Origin: Dictyobacter arantiisoli
Lineage (GTDB): Bacteria > Chloroflexota > Ktedonobacteria > Ktedonobacterales > Ktedonobacteraceae
Reading direction: 5' to 3'
Assembly (NCBI RefSeq): GCF_008326305.1
Contig: NZ_BIXY01000008.1
Span: 22,461-59,821 of the forward strand
DNA length: 37,361 nt
The notes under the pieces are model-generated. The model did no database searches, had not been told where the DNA came from, and worked only from the letters and a program-made list of their open reading frames with translations. Shown here one piece after another: positions 6,905 to 18,400 of the stretch. The position numbers and the translations under genes are program-made. Position 1 is the stretch's first letter, and each line of letters begins with the position of its first letter.

Positions 6905-9008
6905 TCGTCGATTTAGCTCGCCGTACCATCATCTGATAGCGCGCCTGGCTTACTGTGGTTTTAAGTATGTCGCTGGTCTTGCTATACGTAAACAGATAGC
7001 GATAGGGTTGTTCATCCTGCCTGGCGCTTTTTCTCAGGAAGCCAATGCACTGCAATTCATCTAAGGCGGAGAGCGCTTCGTTTTCTGTGAGGTTGGCTGT
7101 ACGGCAGAGCTGGTCAAAGGTTGCATCTGGCCCCAGGATCGTTATTGCTATGCAGAAGGCTTGTGCTGCTGATGTTACTTGTTTGAATGAGAGTAGTATG
7201 TGTTCCTGAATACTGTTTGGTAGCATGTTTCGCAATAGTTCTTTCATTCTCTCATGGGTGTGCTGGACATTTTGTAAGGACGAGAAAGCTTTATTCTCGA
7301 TCAGGCAGTTGATGGTCTCAATGGTATAGAAAATATGTCCGTTTGTTAGTTCATAGAGTTGTCCGGCTAAAATAGTGAGTAGATCAGCGTTTGTGGAGAA
7401 TTGGGTCATAAAAGGAATTAACGTCTTGGCATGAATGTTCGCAGTCAGCGATTGGAGTAGATACAATATGTCGGAGGGCTCAAAGGGGGATAGGGGAAAG
7501 TGCACGACGGATGGCATCAAACGTCGCAGCTTTTTGTTCCAATCTGTCAATGAAGGCGCGGGAGGATTTTCTTGATCTGGTCGAAATGAGAGGATCACCA
7601 GAATCGGGCTACAGGATTGCTGCCATCGCTGAATGAGATAGTATATACCGCCCAGGAGATTATGATGTGCCCAGTGCAGATCATCCAGGAAAAGAATCAA
7701 TACGCGATTTTGAGCCAATGCATTGCATAGACGGGCGACCGCTTCAAAGATCTGGGTGCGGATTATGGCATCTTCATTATACGGTAATACCAGGTCGGGA
7801 TATCTTTCACGTAGCTCTGGTAAAAGTCGGCTGAGTTCAGCCAGCCAGACATCGGCCAGGAGATCATCGGGGGCGTTCTCCTGCTCTACACGTAGCCGGA
7901 GCGCATCGATAAGCGGTTGAAAAGGAAGGAGAGCACTCCCCTCAAAAGCACTACCTTGTAGAATAACGGTGTCCTGTACTGAACACCACTGCAAAAATTC
8001 GGTGACCAGGCGGGTCTTCCCAGATCCCGCGACCCCTTCCAGGGTGATTACCTGGGGCATGCCGCTTCGGGCGCGATTGAAACTTTCAACAAGAGTGTTG
8101 TATTCCGGCGCACGTCCCACAAAGGGGGGAAGCAGCCGCGAGAAGGCCCGGATCTGTGGTACTTTTTTCGCTGGCTGCTCAGCCGGGGCGGATGTACGTA
8201 TGCGTTCTTTAAGTGCAATCGTGGCTGATGAGGGTTCGGCTCCGATCTCGTCGATGAGGAGCAAGCGATAGTGATCGAACGTTTGCAGTGCCGCAATGCG
8301 ATTTCCTGTTGCGGCCTGTAAACTCATTAATTGCTGGCAGGCGTCTTCGTTGAAAGGATCAAGTATGAGCCAGCGTGAAACGATTTCAATAGCCTGCTTT
8401 AATTCACCTGCTCGTTCATGGAGCTGTGCCAGGTGCTCAAAGACCATATGCATGCTTTGGTGCCAGTAATCGCGTTGATAGCGAACCCAGTCATCGAAGG
8501 CTGCTGAGTCACGCAAAGAAAAATTATCTAAGAAGCTTCCTCGATAGTGTTTGACTGCCGTATGAAGATGGGTAAGTAGCTGGATACGTAGTTCTTCGGT
8601 TGCCGCCAACGGATTATTGGCAAGCGTTTTGAGTATGTGTAGTGACGTCTGGACAGCCTGTAGATCAGAAGTTACTTCAGCCTGTACATTGATACTCAGT
8701 GTGTTGCGGTCGATTAACAAAGGAGGATGTTCCATAACTTCTAAGATTTTACGTAATTCCAATAGCGTAATACGCAATGCTGCCCTTGCATGAATGGCAT
8801 CGCTTTCGGGCCAGAGTAGTTCAGCCAGTCTTTGCCTTGATTGTACCTGACCCTCAACAACGAGATAAATCAGTAATGCCAGGGCTTTGCGTGAAGAAGA
8901 AAAATGCATGATTTCGCCTGCATTTGTTACTTCTGGTGGACCTAATAATGAAAGATGGAGTCCATTGTGAATAGCGGTTTTCTCCATTACATAAGGTGTG
9001 AGACGCAT
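6873..9008 (-). CDS. AfsR/SARP-like regulator with BTAD and AAA ATPase domains
   Basis: A large regulator of about 711 aa. An in-frame ATG seven codons further upstream (to 9029) is possible, but the ATG at 9008 has AAAGGAG 9 bases before it, whereas the upstream one has only a weak AGAGAGA. Residues below count from the upstream ATG. A winged-helix DNA-binding domain lies at about 23-115 (S-R-K-A-L-A-L-L-I-Y-L). A bacterial transcriptional activator (BTAD) helical-repeat domain lies at about 120-275. A STAND/AAA ATPase follows from about 300, with Walker A G-V-A-G-S-G-K-T (332-339) and Walker B V-L-I-L-F-L-D-D (443-450). The C-terminal TPR array seen in many AfsR-like proteins is missing or very short. 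It is divergent from NRPS1, so it probably activates NRPS1 transcription; this is inferred from position. Confidence 0.85.
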   Translation of the reverse strand: MRLTPYVMEKTAIHNGLHLSLLGPPEVTNAGEIMHFSSSRKALALLIYLVVEGQVQSRQRLAELLWPESDAIHARAALRITLLELRKILEVMEHPPLLIDRNTLSINVQAEVTSDLQAVQTSLHILKTLANNPLAATEELRIQLLTHLHTAVKHYRGSFLDNFSLRDSAAFDDWVRYQRDYWHQSMHMVFEHLAQLHERAGELKQAIEIVSRWLILDPFNEDACQQLMSLQAATGNRIAALQTFDHYRLLLIDEIGAEPSSATIALKERIRTSAPAEQPAKKVPQIRAFSRLLPPFVGRAPEYNTLVESFNRARSGMPQVITLEGVAGSGKTRLVTEFLQWCSVQDTVILQGSAFEGSALLPFQPLIDALRLRVEQENAPDDLLADVWLAELSRLLPELRERYPDLVLPYNEDAIIRTQIFEAVARLCNALAQNRVLILFLDDLHWAHHNLLGGIYYLIQRWQQSCSPILVILSFRPDQENPPAPSLTDWNKKLRRLMPSVVHFPLSPFEPSDILYLLQSLTANIHAKTLIPFMTQFSTNADLLTILAGQLYELTNGHIFYTIETINCLIENKAFSSLQNVQHTHERMKELLRNMLPNSIQEHILLSFKQVTSAAQAFCIAITILGPDATFDQLCRTANLTENEALSALDELQCIGFLRKSARQDEQPYRYLFTYSKTSDILKTTVSQARYQMMVRRAKSTTNVPLAKVFP

Positions 9009-9029
9009 AGCATCTTTCTCCTTTCTCAT

Positions 9030-9326
9030 CGGTAGACAAATCTCTCTCTAGCGTACCTATTCTTGTATATCAATGTCATGCCCTCTCAGATGTATTTTTT
9101 ATGCCACAAGATAGTCCTCTTCCCCTCCAGCATTCCCTGTATCCCTCGTCAACGCAGAAAAAATACGCACGAGAGGGAACGTATTCTGTGTCCAGATTAG
9201 CTACTCTTCCTATGTGGACATCTAGAACACTTTTAAGAACCCTTGATTGATGGGCATGAGAAATAGTTGTTGTTTTATGCATTATTTACTCATTCTGATT
9301 GAAAAGCAAAGGAATGGATTGGTATT
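9030..9326. promoter_or_regulatory. Divergent control region, BTAD regulator / NRPS1
   Basis: No gene lies in these bases. Two inverted repeats could bind regulators: TCCCTCGT (9142-9149) with ACG-AG-AGGGA (9169-9178), and TGTCCA (9188-9193) with TGGACA (9215-9220). I could not pick a convincing -35/-10 pair for NRPS1. AAAGGA (9308-9313) is the only ribosome site near the NRPS1 ATG at 9327, and its 13-base spacing is long. Confidence 0.45.
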
Positions 9327-12300
9327 ATGGAAGTATCAGTACGAGGTTCGCGCCTCTCCTTGCAGCAAACACGTCTCTGGCCTTTCTCTCAGGAGAACCA
9401 GAATGCTTATTTGGTGCAAGGTCTGATTTCGTTACCTGGCTCACTTCAGCTTCCCCGGTTGCGACGTGCGCTACAACAGCTTATTGAGCGACATGAAATC
9501 TTACATACAGTCTTTCGCTCTCTGCCTGGGATGGATTTTCCTATGCAGATCGTGGGAGATTCCAGGTTCTGTTGGCAGCAAACGGAGATTAGAGAGCCAG
9601 TTGAGGTGTCTGCACAGCAGGCGTATATTCAGTGCTTGCTTCCAGCTCTTCAGCAGCCGATAGACCTGGAACAGGGACCGCTGCTTTCGATACATCTTTT
9701 CCATTTTGTCGAGACGGCTATATTCTATCTTGTGGTGAGTATCCCGGCTCTCTGTGCAGATGCCGCTAGCTTGCACGTCTTTACTGCTGAACTGGCTCGG
9801 GAATATCAGGCGTGCGTGGCCGAAAATGATACTTCTGCGGAGGAGCCGTTGCAATATGCGGATGTTGCCGCCTGGCAGAACGAATTGTTTGAGGAGGATG
9901 AGGCTGAGGATGCTTGCTCCTTTTGGCAGCATGTCCAGCTTTCTGCGCTTGAAACGTTCAATTTACCTGCTCGCCGCTCCGCTCAAACACAATCCAATTC
10001 ATCTTTTTCTCCTCAGGCTTATGCGCTTCCGTTTCCTCCTGCTCTGTATACTGAATTACAGGCAATTGCGCGGCACCTGGATGTAACGACGGAAAATATT
10101 TTACTTGCTGGCTGGCAGTTTTTCCTGGCACGTCTGACCAGCCAGGAAGAGTTGGTGACAGGCGTGGCCTATACAGGACGCAGTTATGAAGAGCTACAAG
10201 GTGCGCTTGGATTGTATACACGCGTACTTCCCTTCACGACATTTGTTGATCCTACCTCTACCTTTTCTCAACTCATCCGACAGGTGGCGCTGACTGCGGT
10301 TGAAGTGGAGCAGCGACAACTGTATTTTTCATGGGATAGGCTGAACAGAGATGGACAACGGGTAACCTTCCCCACCCATTTTGCTTATCTCCCACGTGTC
10401 CAGAATGTGCAAGATTTTGAGCTGATTGATAGTATTGCCAGTCATTCAGAGCCGTTTGTACTGAAATTAGAGGTTGTTGAGCAGCAGTTCGCTGTGCAAT
10501 TGAAATTCCATTTTGATGTCAATGCATATACTGTTCAGCATGTGGAGCAATTGGCTTTATCATTTCTGACACTCTTGCATAATGCCCTGACCCAACAAGA
10601 TGTTGAGGTTCAGCAACTGGCCCTGCTCTCACCACAGGAAGAATTGAAGATGCTTCAGCAGTTCAGTGGTCCGCGTACCGATGAAGGAAATCGGACACTC
10701 ATTGATCTGTTTGAGGAGCAGGTAAAACTTCATCCAGCGTGGCCTGCGCTGACCAGCAAGCATGGAACTTTGACCTATGGGGAGGTAAATGCCTGGGCAA
10801 ATTGCCTCGCTAGTGACTTACAAAAGCGTGGAGTTGCTCCTAATGTCCTGGTGGGTTTGTATGCGTCACGCTCACTGGAGACGCTGGTCGGTTTGCTGGC
10901 AATTTTGAAGGCGGGCGGTGCGTATGTTGCCCTGGATCCTCAGTTACCCGCGCAGCGCCTGGCCTTTCAAATAAATGATACTGCTGTGAAGGTGATTGTC
11001 ACTGAGTTGTCTTCCCAGGATCTATTCGTTGATTTTCAGGCGGATATTCTACCCGTTGAGGCTTATCAGCCTGGCCTGAACGCCAGCGTTTCGGAAAACC
11101 TGCACGTTGCACTCAATCCTACCGACCTTGCCTATGTTATCTACACATCGGGTTCGACCGGTACGCCCAAAGGTGTGCTGATCCAGCACCAGAGCGTGAG
11201 CAATTATATTCAGTCCTTGCAGCAGCGATTGAATTGGCAACCCGGTTGGCAGTTTGCGACAGTTTCAACGCTAGCTGCCGACCTCGGGAACACAGTGATC
11301 TTTGGCTCACTTGTCTCCGGTGGCTGCCTCCATATTCTGGATTATGAGACGGTAACGTCCGCTCAACTCTGGTCTCAGTATGTGCGGAATAATCCCATTG
11401 ACGTCCTGAAAATCGTTCCATCACATGTACATGCACTCCTTTCTGCAAGTACTGCTGGGCTGGAAATACTGCCACGTAAACAATTGATCCTGGGTGGCGA
11501 GCCTTTAACTGGCACGTTGCTCGCATGTCTGGCCGAATGTGGCGCTACCTGTGATGTGATTAATCACTATGGCCCGACCGAAACAACCATTGGAGTACTG
11601 GTCAATGTGCTGGGACCTGTCCAGGATGGCTGGAAACAGACCGAGAAATCTGTGCTGCCTCTGGGTCTTCCATTGAATAATACAAATGTGGCGATTGTGA
11701 ATACTGGTGGACAACTGGTCCCGGTTGGGGTGACTGGCGAGCTGTATATTGCAGGTGCGGGTGTCGCTCAGGGGTATTTGAATCAACCCGAGTTGACGGC
11801 CACAAAATTTGTGGAATTGAGTTGGGCACAGCAAGCGCCACAGCGTTTTTATCGTACTGGTGATCTGGCGCGCTACGGGAATGATGGGATGGTTGAATTT
11901 CTCGGGCGTGCTGACTCGCAGGTGAAAATTCGCGGCTATCGTGTAGAGCTGGGTGAGATTGAGCTGGCGTTGCGTGCGCATGAGCAAGTACTGGAAAGTG
12001 TCGTTGTAGTGCGCGAAGATTTTCCAGGGGAGCAGCGTCTGGTCGCCTATGTGGTCCTTAAGCATGCCTCTGACCTGGAATCTTCAGCGCTCGTCTCCTT
12101 TGTAAAGACGCAATTGCCTGCTTATATGGTGCCTACCTCTATTGTCATTCTGCCCTCGCTACCACTGACACCAAATGGTAAAATTGATCGCCGTCGTTTG
12201 CCCGAGCCTGAAGAAGTCGTATCGGTTGTTACTGATCTTTATATGGCTCCTCGTAATTCGGTGGAAGAGCAATTGGCGGATATCTGGTCTGAGGTCTTAC

Positions 12301-12494
12301 ATGTCAAACGCGTTGGCGTTTTTGATAACTTTTTTACTCTGGGTGGCCATTCGCTGCTCGCAACGCAAATTATCTCACGTATGCGTACAGTGATGGGAGT
12401 CGAGATCCCTATCCTGAAGCTGTTTGAAGAGCCAACCGTGGCCGGCCTTGCTCAACGTGTGAATAATTTGATAGTACAGACAAATGGTGCGCAG
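9327..12494 (+). other. NRPS1 module 1: C-like (non-catalytic) - A(Asp) - T
   Basis: Residues 1-440 are a full-length condensation-like domain whose HHxxxDG reads P-A-L-C-A-D-A (140-146). The catalytic second His is Ala141, Asp145 is kept, and Gly is Ala146. The A domain spans about 450-975, with A4 region A-A-D-L-G-N-T. Residues aligned to GrsA give DLTKIGHIGK, one change from the Asp code DLTKVGHIGK and separated from Asn codes by His rather than Glu at position 322. The carrier Ser is 1009. As the first module it should load L-Asp. The dead C-like domain is a candidate interface for the hydroxylase encoded at 28258-29283. Confidence 0.8.
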
Positions 12495-15400
12495 GAAATG
12501 AGCTCAACGACTGCGATTCCAGTGTTTCCACGTAATCAGGTGCTTCCGCTCTCGTTCGCTCAGCAGCGTCTCTGGTTCCTTGACCAGTTAGATCCCGGCA
12601 CTATTGCCTATAACAAGCAAATTGCCCTCCGCCTGACCGGCACATTGCAGATATCTGCTCTTGAATCCAGTTTGAATGAGATTATTCGCCGCCATGAGAG
12701 CCTGCGCACAACCTTTGACATAGTCGCTGGTAAGGCTGCACAGATTATTCATGAGACGCTATCTATACATCTTCCTGTCATCACTGTGCTGGATGCAACT
12801 GTGGACCAGAGCAGTGAACAAGATGAAACTCTGGCGCGTTTGATCCATGAATGTGTCAATCAACCATTTGATCTTGTGAAGGGGCCTTTATTACGCGTCC
12901 AATTATTTCAATTGGCTGCTGAAGAGCACATTCTGGTCCTGACCATGCATCACATTGTTTCTGATGCCTGGTCTAATGCTATCTTCTTGTTTGAGTTGTC
13001 AAATTTGTACACGGCGCACATCCAGGGGGGGCAGGCTGAACTGCCGGAGCTTCCGATTCAATATGCCGACTTTGCAGCCTGGCAACAAGCAACTTTGCAG
13101 GGTGGGGTGTTAGAAGCTCACCTCAATTATTGGAAGCAACAACTACAGAATGCTGAAACGCTGAATTTGCCGACGGATCGGCCTCGGCCTGCATTGCCAA
13201 GCGGCTATGCGCGCCATTTCCCTTTTACCTTTACAGGCGAATTGCAAGAGAAGTTGCAGTCTCTGAGTCGTAAATCTGGCACAACCCTTTTTATGACTCT
13301 ACTAACGGCATTACAGGTCCTACTGGCCCGCTATAGTGGACAGGAGGATATCAGTGTGGGATCACCGATTGCGAACCGTAATCGCGCAGAGATTGAAGGG
13401 CTGATTGGCTTCTTTGTCAATATGCTGGTCTTGCGCGGTAATCTGGCTGGTAATCCTACCTTTACTCATCTGTTGGCACAGGTGCGTGAGACGGCTCTAC
13501 GGGCTTTTACTCATCAGGATCTGCCGTTTGAAAAGATAGTTGAGGAACTGCAACCTGACCGTAATCTCAGTGTTAATCCTCTCTTCCAGGTGAGCTTTAG
13601 CCTCCAGAACACACCTGATGCGGAACTCAAGCTGCCTGGCCTGTTGCTCAGTGCCGTCAATACGCTGGAAGCGACCACCAAGGTCGATCTGGAACTCCAT
13701 ATGTGGGAGACCTCTGACAATTTACAGGGGACATTGATTTATAACACCGATCTATTCGATCTGTCGACCATTGAGCAGTTCGTGACCCAGTTCGAGGTGC
13801 TTCTCAACGGTATTGTTGCCAATCCCGATTGTCCGATTGAAGGGTTGCCTCTCCTGTCCCAAAGCACACAGGAAACGTTGGAGCGGTGGAATGAGGCCAA
13901 TGCTTCTTTCCCGGTAACGCTCTTAGTGCAGGAATATGTAGAGCTGCAAGCTGCTCAGCGTCCAGAGGCTCTGGCTGTGCATGCTGCCGATGCCGAGTTG
14001 ACGTATGCGCAACTCAATATCCGAGCCAATCAGCTGGCACACTTCTTGCGTGCCCACAATGTTGGTCCGGAGAGTGTTGTCGGTGTCTGCCTACCTCGTT
14101 CTACTGATATGCTTGTGACTATGCTGGCAATATTGAAGGCCGGGGGAGCCTATCTTCCGCTTGATCCAGCCTATCCAACTGATCGCATTACCTATATGGT
14201 ACAAGATGCTGGTGCGCAACTGGTGGTGACAAATGCTGCTCTGGCTCCAAATGTGTCCGAGCAGACGGCGCTGGTTTGGAGGCTGGATACGCAGTGGTCC
14301 GAACTGGCCGGGTATGAGCAGGAGAATCCCCTTGTCGTTTCTGACCCGGCTAACCTTGCGTATCTTATCTATACTTCGGGTTCCACTGGTCGTCCAAAGG
14401 GTGTGCAGATTACGCAGGAGAACCTCCTCAATCTTGTTCATTGGCATCAGCAAGCCTATATGCTAACCCCCGGGGATCGAGCAACGCTACTGGCTGGTGT
14501 GGCTTTTGATGCCTGTGTCTGGGAAATCTGGCCGTATCTGACCGCTGGTGCAAGCCTGTTTATTCCAGATGAACAGACGCGCCTTTCACCAGAGCTGTTG
14601 CAGCAGTGGTTGGAGGAGCAGGCGATTACGATCAGTTTCCTGCCAACTCCTCTGGCAGAACAGTTGCTGGCCCAGGATACTCAAAAGAGTACTTTGCGCT
14701 TCCTGTTGACTGGTGGCGATGCGTTACAGCGTCGACCCCAGGCCAATACGCCGTTTACCCTGGTCAATCATTATGGTCCCACGGAAGCTACGGTTCTGGC
14801 TACCGCAGGCAAGGTTGAGGAACAGCGTTCAGATATTTTGCGGGTGCCGAGCATTGGTCGCGCGGTGGCACATAGCAGTGTCTATGTGCTGGATAAACAC
14901 TTACAGAAAGTTCCTATCGGGGTAGTTGGTGAACTCTATATCGGTGGTGCTGGCGTGGGACGTGGGTATCGGGGGCGTACAGATTTAACGGCTGAATGTT
15001 TTGTGCCTGATCCCTATACTCAGCAGCAGTTTGCTGGTCGATTATATCGCACTGGCGACCTTGCGCGTTTCTTGTCCGATGGTCAAATAGAGTTCCAGGG
15101 ACGTCTCGACGATCAGCTCAAGGTGCGTGGTTTCCGTATCGAACCGGGTGAGATTAGAGCTGTGTTAGCGCAATATCCATTTGTAGAAGAGAGCGTGGTT
15201 ACTGTTGCGCAGACGCCAGCAGGTCAGAAGCAGATTGTTGCTTATCTATTGGTAAAGCCTGAAACCGTCTGTGATCTTGCTGGCCTCAAGGATTTTCTGG
15301 CGCAACATCTCCCTGAATATATGCTTCCTTCTGCCTTTGTGGTGCTAAATACCTTGCCATTGACGCCAAATGGGAAAGTGGATTACCGAGCCTTGCCAGA

Positions 15401-18400
15401 GCCCCACTATACTGTGATGGATGACTCTTTTGTGACGGCAAGCAGTCCTATTGAAGTGGCTCTGGTGGAATTGTGGTGTCAGGTGCTGGATGTGAAGCGT
15501 GTGAGTGTCCATACGTCATTTTTTGAAATGGGTGGTCATTCGCTCTTAGCCACTACTTTGTTGACGCGTATTCGCCAGGTATTGCATGTTGATATGCCAC
15601 TGCGTTGTTTGTTTGAATATCCGACTGTAGCTGAACAGGCTCGTTGGATTCAGGAAGCGGGCCGTAAATATCAGCAATCGGTGATTAGTCCGGTGCATGA
15701 GCGCGCAAATCTACCTCTCTCCTTTGCGCAGCAGCGCCTCTGGTTTCTGGATCAATTAGAGCCAGAGAGTGCAGCTTATAATAGTCCCATCGTGCTACGT
15801 ATCCAGGGCGATTTACACCTGAATATGTTAGAAGAAAGTCTGCAGACGATTGTGCAGCGGCATGAAAGTCTACGGACAACTTTTGCCGCACATAATGGAC
15901 AGGCTGTGCAGAATATTACTTTTGAGGGACAGCTCACGCTAACTGTTCTGGATATCAGCCAGAAAACACAGCAGGAGCAGGCGGTTTTTGTACAGGATAC
16001 CATCCAACAGGAGGTCCAGCGGCCTTTTAATCTGGCTACGGGGCCCATGCTGCGTGCTGGCTGTATTAAGCTTGCTGTTGATGAGCATATCTTCTTTATG
16101 ACTGTCCACCATATTGTTTGGGATGGGTGGTCGGTGGGTGTGTTTGAGCGTGAGTTCTTTACACTCTATACTGCGAAACTGGCAGGCAAGACCTGCCATT
16201 TACCCGAATTGCCTGTACAATATGCGGATTATGCGTTCTGGCAGCGCAACTGGTTGCGTGGTGAGGTACTAGAAAATCAGCTTGCTTATTGGCGGCAGCA
16301 GTTAGCGAATATCCAGCCACTGGATCTGCCAACGGATTTCCCACGACCGCTCGTCACTTCTGGTCAGGGTCGACGGCAAGAAACTGTGCTGCTCCAGGCG
16401 TTATATCAGCGCATCCAGAACATAAGTCAGCAGGCCGGGGTCACCACCTATATGACGCTGCTCGCAGCTTTCCAGGTCTTACTTTCAAAATATTGTCAGC
16501 AGCAGGACATTAGTGTTGGCACGCCGGTGGCAAATCGTGGGCAGAGTGAGATTGAGCACCTGATCGGTTTCTTTGTCAATACCCTGGTGATGCGCAATGA
16601 CCTCACTGGGAATCCTGGCTTCCTGGAGTTGTTACAGCGTGTGCGCGAGACAACGCTCAATGCTTACGCCCATCAGGACCTGCCGTTTGAGAAACTGGTA
16701 GAAGTCCTGCAGCCTGAGCGTGAGCAGAATCGTTCTCCATTGTTCCAGGTGATGTTTGTCTATCAACATGCGATCGCATCCCAACATATTCCAGACAATC
16801 TGGTTGTAACCGCCGTTGAGAACGAAAAATGCACCTCCAAATTTGATTTGACCCTTTCAGTTGCTGAAATTGATCATAGTCTCAATTGTGTGCTGGAATA
16901 TAGTACTGATCTTTTCACTGAACAAACGATCCAGCGCTTCTTACTGCATTGGCAAATCCTGTTAGATAGTATTGCGCAGGACCCTGAGCAGCGGATCGAC
17001 CGGATCTCCATTTTGTCTGCTCAAGAGCAAACAGTGTTGGCGAGTTGGAACCATACTGCCTCTGAACTCTCTTCCACAGCGAGTGTGCAGCGCTTGTTTG
17101 AGCAGCAAGTGAGTTTACAGCCGCAGGGAATAGCTCTCGTCTATAAAGATCGGACTGTTACCTATCAAGAATTGAATCGTCAGGCGAACCAGGTCGCGCA
17201 CTATTTACAGGTGCAGCATCAGGTTGGACCAGACACGCTGGTTGGTATCAGTATTGAGCGTTCACCAGAGTTTTTCGTTGCGATGCTGGGTATCCTAAAA
17301 GCCGGGGGGGCCTATCTATCTTTAGATCCATCCTATCCAGTTGATCGTCTGGCCTTTATGCTCCATGACTCCCAGGTTTCCGTGGTGCTGAGTATGGAAC
17401 AAGTTGAAAAGTCTGCTTTGCTCTCCGAGGCAACGTTTGTGAATCTGGATAGCTCCTCGCATGAGATCTCTTCTTATAGTTTGGAGAATCCCGTATGTGT
17501 CACGGAAGCATGGCATTTGGCCTACGTCATCTATACCTCGGGTTCGACTGGATTACCAAAGGGGGTGATGGTCGAACATGGCAACTTGCGCAATCTCGTG
17601 CAGGCTCTTAAGCCGATCTATAATCTGAACTCGGAGAGTCGCGTCCTGCAATATATGTCTCTGAACTTCGACGTTTCGATTGTTGACATCTTTTCGAGCT
17701 TGACGAGTGGTGCCCGCCTCTGCCTGGTCCCCAAAGATTTGATGATCCCGGGTGAGGCTCTGCATGAACTCATACAAAAGTACGAAGTGACGTTTGGACG
17801 TTTCCCGCCATCGATTCTGCTTGCACTGACAAATGCTCATCTACCGCTGCTAAAAACAGTGATTACCGGGGGCGACCGCTGGTCTGTTGACTTGCTTGAA
17901 CATTGGAGGAAACAGAGCCAGGTTGTGAATGAATATGGCCCAACTGAGACAACCGTGCTTTGTACGCTCTCAAAATGTGGTGTAGATACGCAAGATATCA
18001 CCATTGGCACGCCGATCGCTAATACCTTTGCTTATGTGCTAGATTCAGCATTGCAGCCTGTGCCAGTGGGGGTACCTGGCGAACTGTATATTGGTGGTGC
18101 TGGTGTGAGCCGGGGATACCTTCATCGGCCAGCTTTGACTGCGGAGCGCTTTCTTCCTGATCCCTGGAATATGCAAGCTGGTGCCCGTATGTACAAGACA
18201 GGTGATTTGGTGCGGTATCTGCCTACCGGCGAGATCAAGATGCTTGGACGTACTGATGATCAGGTGAAGATTCGTGGGTTCCGTATTGAACTGGGCGAGA
18301 TCGAGAATGTGCTTAATCAGCATGAGGCGGTGCGGGAAAATGTGGTGCTGGTTCATGGCGAAAGTGCTAACAATAAGAAGTTGGTGGCGTATCTGGCTGT

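Noticed and set aside
9327-10650. N-terminal C-like domain as a lipid-attaching starter C domain
   Set aside because: The catalytic His is missing and no acyl ligase is visible in the window, so fatty-acyl initiation is not supported.
11505-12065. Long minus-strand open frames inside the NRPS genes (for example also 25632-26246 and 34505-35143)
   Set aside because: They are antisense shadows of conserved A-domain segments, rich in His, Gln and Ser with no domain logic. The plus-strand NRPS frame explains the coding signal.
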